This document shows, piece by piece, positions 9,358 to 9,916 of a DNA stretch of 9,916 bases. Made by a program: the position numbers and the translations under genes. The stretch is from an uncultured Xanthobacteraceae bacterium. GTDB taxonomy: Bacteria; Pseudomonadota; Alphaproteobacteria; Rhizobiales; Xanthobacteraceae. The notes beneath the pieces are model-generated. The model saw only the letters and a program-made list of their open reading frames with translations, was not told the DNA's origin and searched no databases. The stretch lies in NCBI GenBank assembly GCA_955652195.1, contig CATPBC010000107.1, forward strand, positions 1-9,916, in the 5' to 3' direction. How positions within the stretch are numbered: position 1 is the first letter of the stretch; each line of letters starts with the position of its first letter.

Positions 9358-9916
9358 GCGCTTCGGAGTGGCGTCTGTCGTTTGGAGCAAATCTCATTGC
9401 ACCCCGCAGAACAAAATTTCGAGTTTGGGCGCCGACGCAACGGACGCTTTCAGTCGTCATAGAAGGCCGGTTACATTTGCCGATGGCGCGGCGTGATGAG
9501 GGTTGGTTTGAGGTCGAGGCGGATTGCGGTGCTGGCACGCGGTACCGATACCTGTTGGAAGACGGCACCGCGGTCCCCGATCCGGCCGCGCGCGCCCAGT
9601 CGGAAGATGTCCACGGCCAAAGCGTCGTTATCGATCCGTGCTCGTATCGCTGGCGCAACCGAAATTGGCGCGGCCGGGCCTGGCACGAGGCGGTGTTTTA
9701 TGAGCTTCACGTCGGCGTGCTTGGTGGCTTCGACGGCGTCGCACGCGAACTGTCCCGGCTTGCCGATCTTGGGGTTACCGCGATCGAGTTGATGCCGATC
9801 GCGGAATTCCCCGGCTCACGGAATTGGGGATATGACGGGGTTCTGCCTTTTTCGCCGGAATGCAGTTACGGCTCGCCTGACCAATTGAAGAGTCTGATTG
9901 ACGCTGCTCACGATCG
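9354..9916 (+). CDS. treZ: TreZ, maltooligosyltrehalose trehalohydrolase (3' end cut off by window)
   Basis: TreZ hydrolyses the alpha-1,4 bond next to the trehalosyl end of maltooligosyltrehalose, freeing trehalose (GH13_10). It works after TreY. The frame stays open from ATG 9354 to the window edge: 187 codons plus two bases, about a third of the usual 570-600 residues. An N-terminal CBM48-like domain covers about 8-85 (LSFGAN, KFRVWAP, GWFEVE, GTRYRYLLEDG). Then VPDPAARAQSEDVHGQS (74-90) and YRWRNRNWRGRAW (98-110) follow, both typical of TreZ. The barrel begins with VFYELHVG (114-121), then GVTAIELMPIAEFPG (140-154) and NWGYDGVLPFSP (157-168); this last motif separates TreZ from GlgB and GlgX. 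The catalytic acids lie beyond the window, so activity cannot be judged. The ATGA overlap with glgX supports both the start and co-expression. Confidence 0.93.
   Translation, partial: MSASEWRLSFGANLIAPRRTKFRVWAPTQRTLSVVIEGRLHLPMARRDEGWFEVEADCGAGTRYRYLLEDGTAVPDPAARAQSEDVHGQSVVIDPCSYRWRNRNWRGRAWHEAVFYELHVGVLGGFDGVARELSRLADLGVTAIELMPIAEFPGSRNWGYDGVLPFSPECSYGSPDQLKSLIDAAHD

Larger units (their letters stand above)
1..9916 (+). other. Single operon glgE - treS/mak - glgB - glgX - treZ
   Basis: All five genes share one strand and no intergenic gap exceeds 3 nt, leaving no room for internal terminators or normal promoters. The promoter must lie upstream of base 1 and the operon continues past 9916. 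All five encode GH13-superfamily enzymes of different subfamilies, and one also carries a kinase. The first three form the known GlgE glucan pathway; the last two belong to glycogen-to-trehalose breakdown. Coupling at every junction suggests the products are made in related amounts. Confidence 0.85.

Noticed and set aside
9021..9440. Open frame on the - strand spanning the glgX/treZ junction
   Set aside because: It is rich in Ser, Arg and Cys with no recognisable fold, and both + strand genes here are clear.
1..9916. A new defence system, mobile element or CRISPR array
   Set aside because: All coding space is taken by five recognisable GH13 genes; no transposase, integrase, terminal repeats or spaced repeats were seen.

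Overview
The window is one gene-dense block with all genes on the + strand: five consecutive genes of the GH13 (alpha-amylase) superfamily for bacterial glycogen and trehalose metabolism. In order they are the 3' part of glgE (maltosyltransferase), a complete treS-mak fusion (trehalose synthase plus maltokinase), a complete glgB (branching enzyme), a complete glgX (debranching enzyme) and the 5' part of treZ (maltooligosyltrehalose trehalohydrolase). Nearly every base is coding. The junctions are a 1-nt gap, an 8-nt overlap, a 3-nt gap and a 4-nt ATGA overlap, so the block reads as one translationally coupled operon. No RNA genes, mobile elements, CRISPR arrays, terminators or internal promoters are supportable.

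The organism is probably a proteobacterium, perhaps an alphaproteobacterium of the Hyphomicrobiales (Bradyrhizobium-like). This is inferred from G+C near 58-60% in two sampled 60-base lines, from the treS-mak fusion, and from the flavour of the protein sequences. It was not tested by a search and is only moderately secure.

Functionally, TreS isomerises trehalose and maltose. The fused Mak domain phosphorylates maltose with ATP to alpha-maltose-1-phosphate. GlgE transfers the maltosyl unit onto an alpha-1,4-glucan, and GlgB branches the product. This is the known GlgE pathway. GlgX and TreZ point the other way: GlgX removes alpha-1,6 branches, giving linear chains, and TreZ releases trehalose from chain ends that TreY has converted to a trehalose end. 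TreY is not in the window. If treY lies downstream, the operon would encode a complete trehalose-glycogen cycle.

All catalytic triads that can be seen are intact and no reading frame is broken. Each part is a recognisable known family. I found no convincing new system; the points worth a second look are the combination of genes in one coupled operon, the glgB/glgX junction, and some small lineage-type sequence variations.
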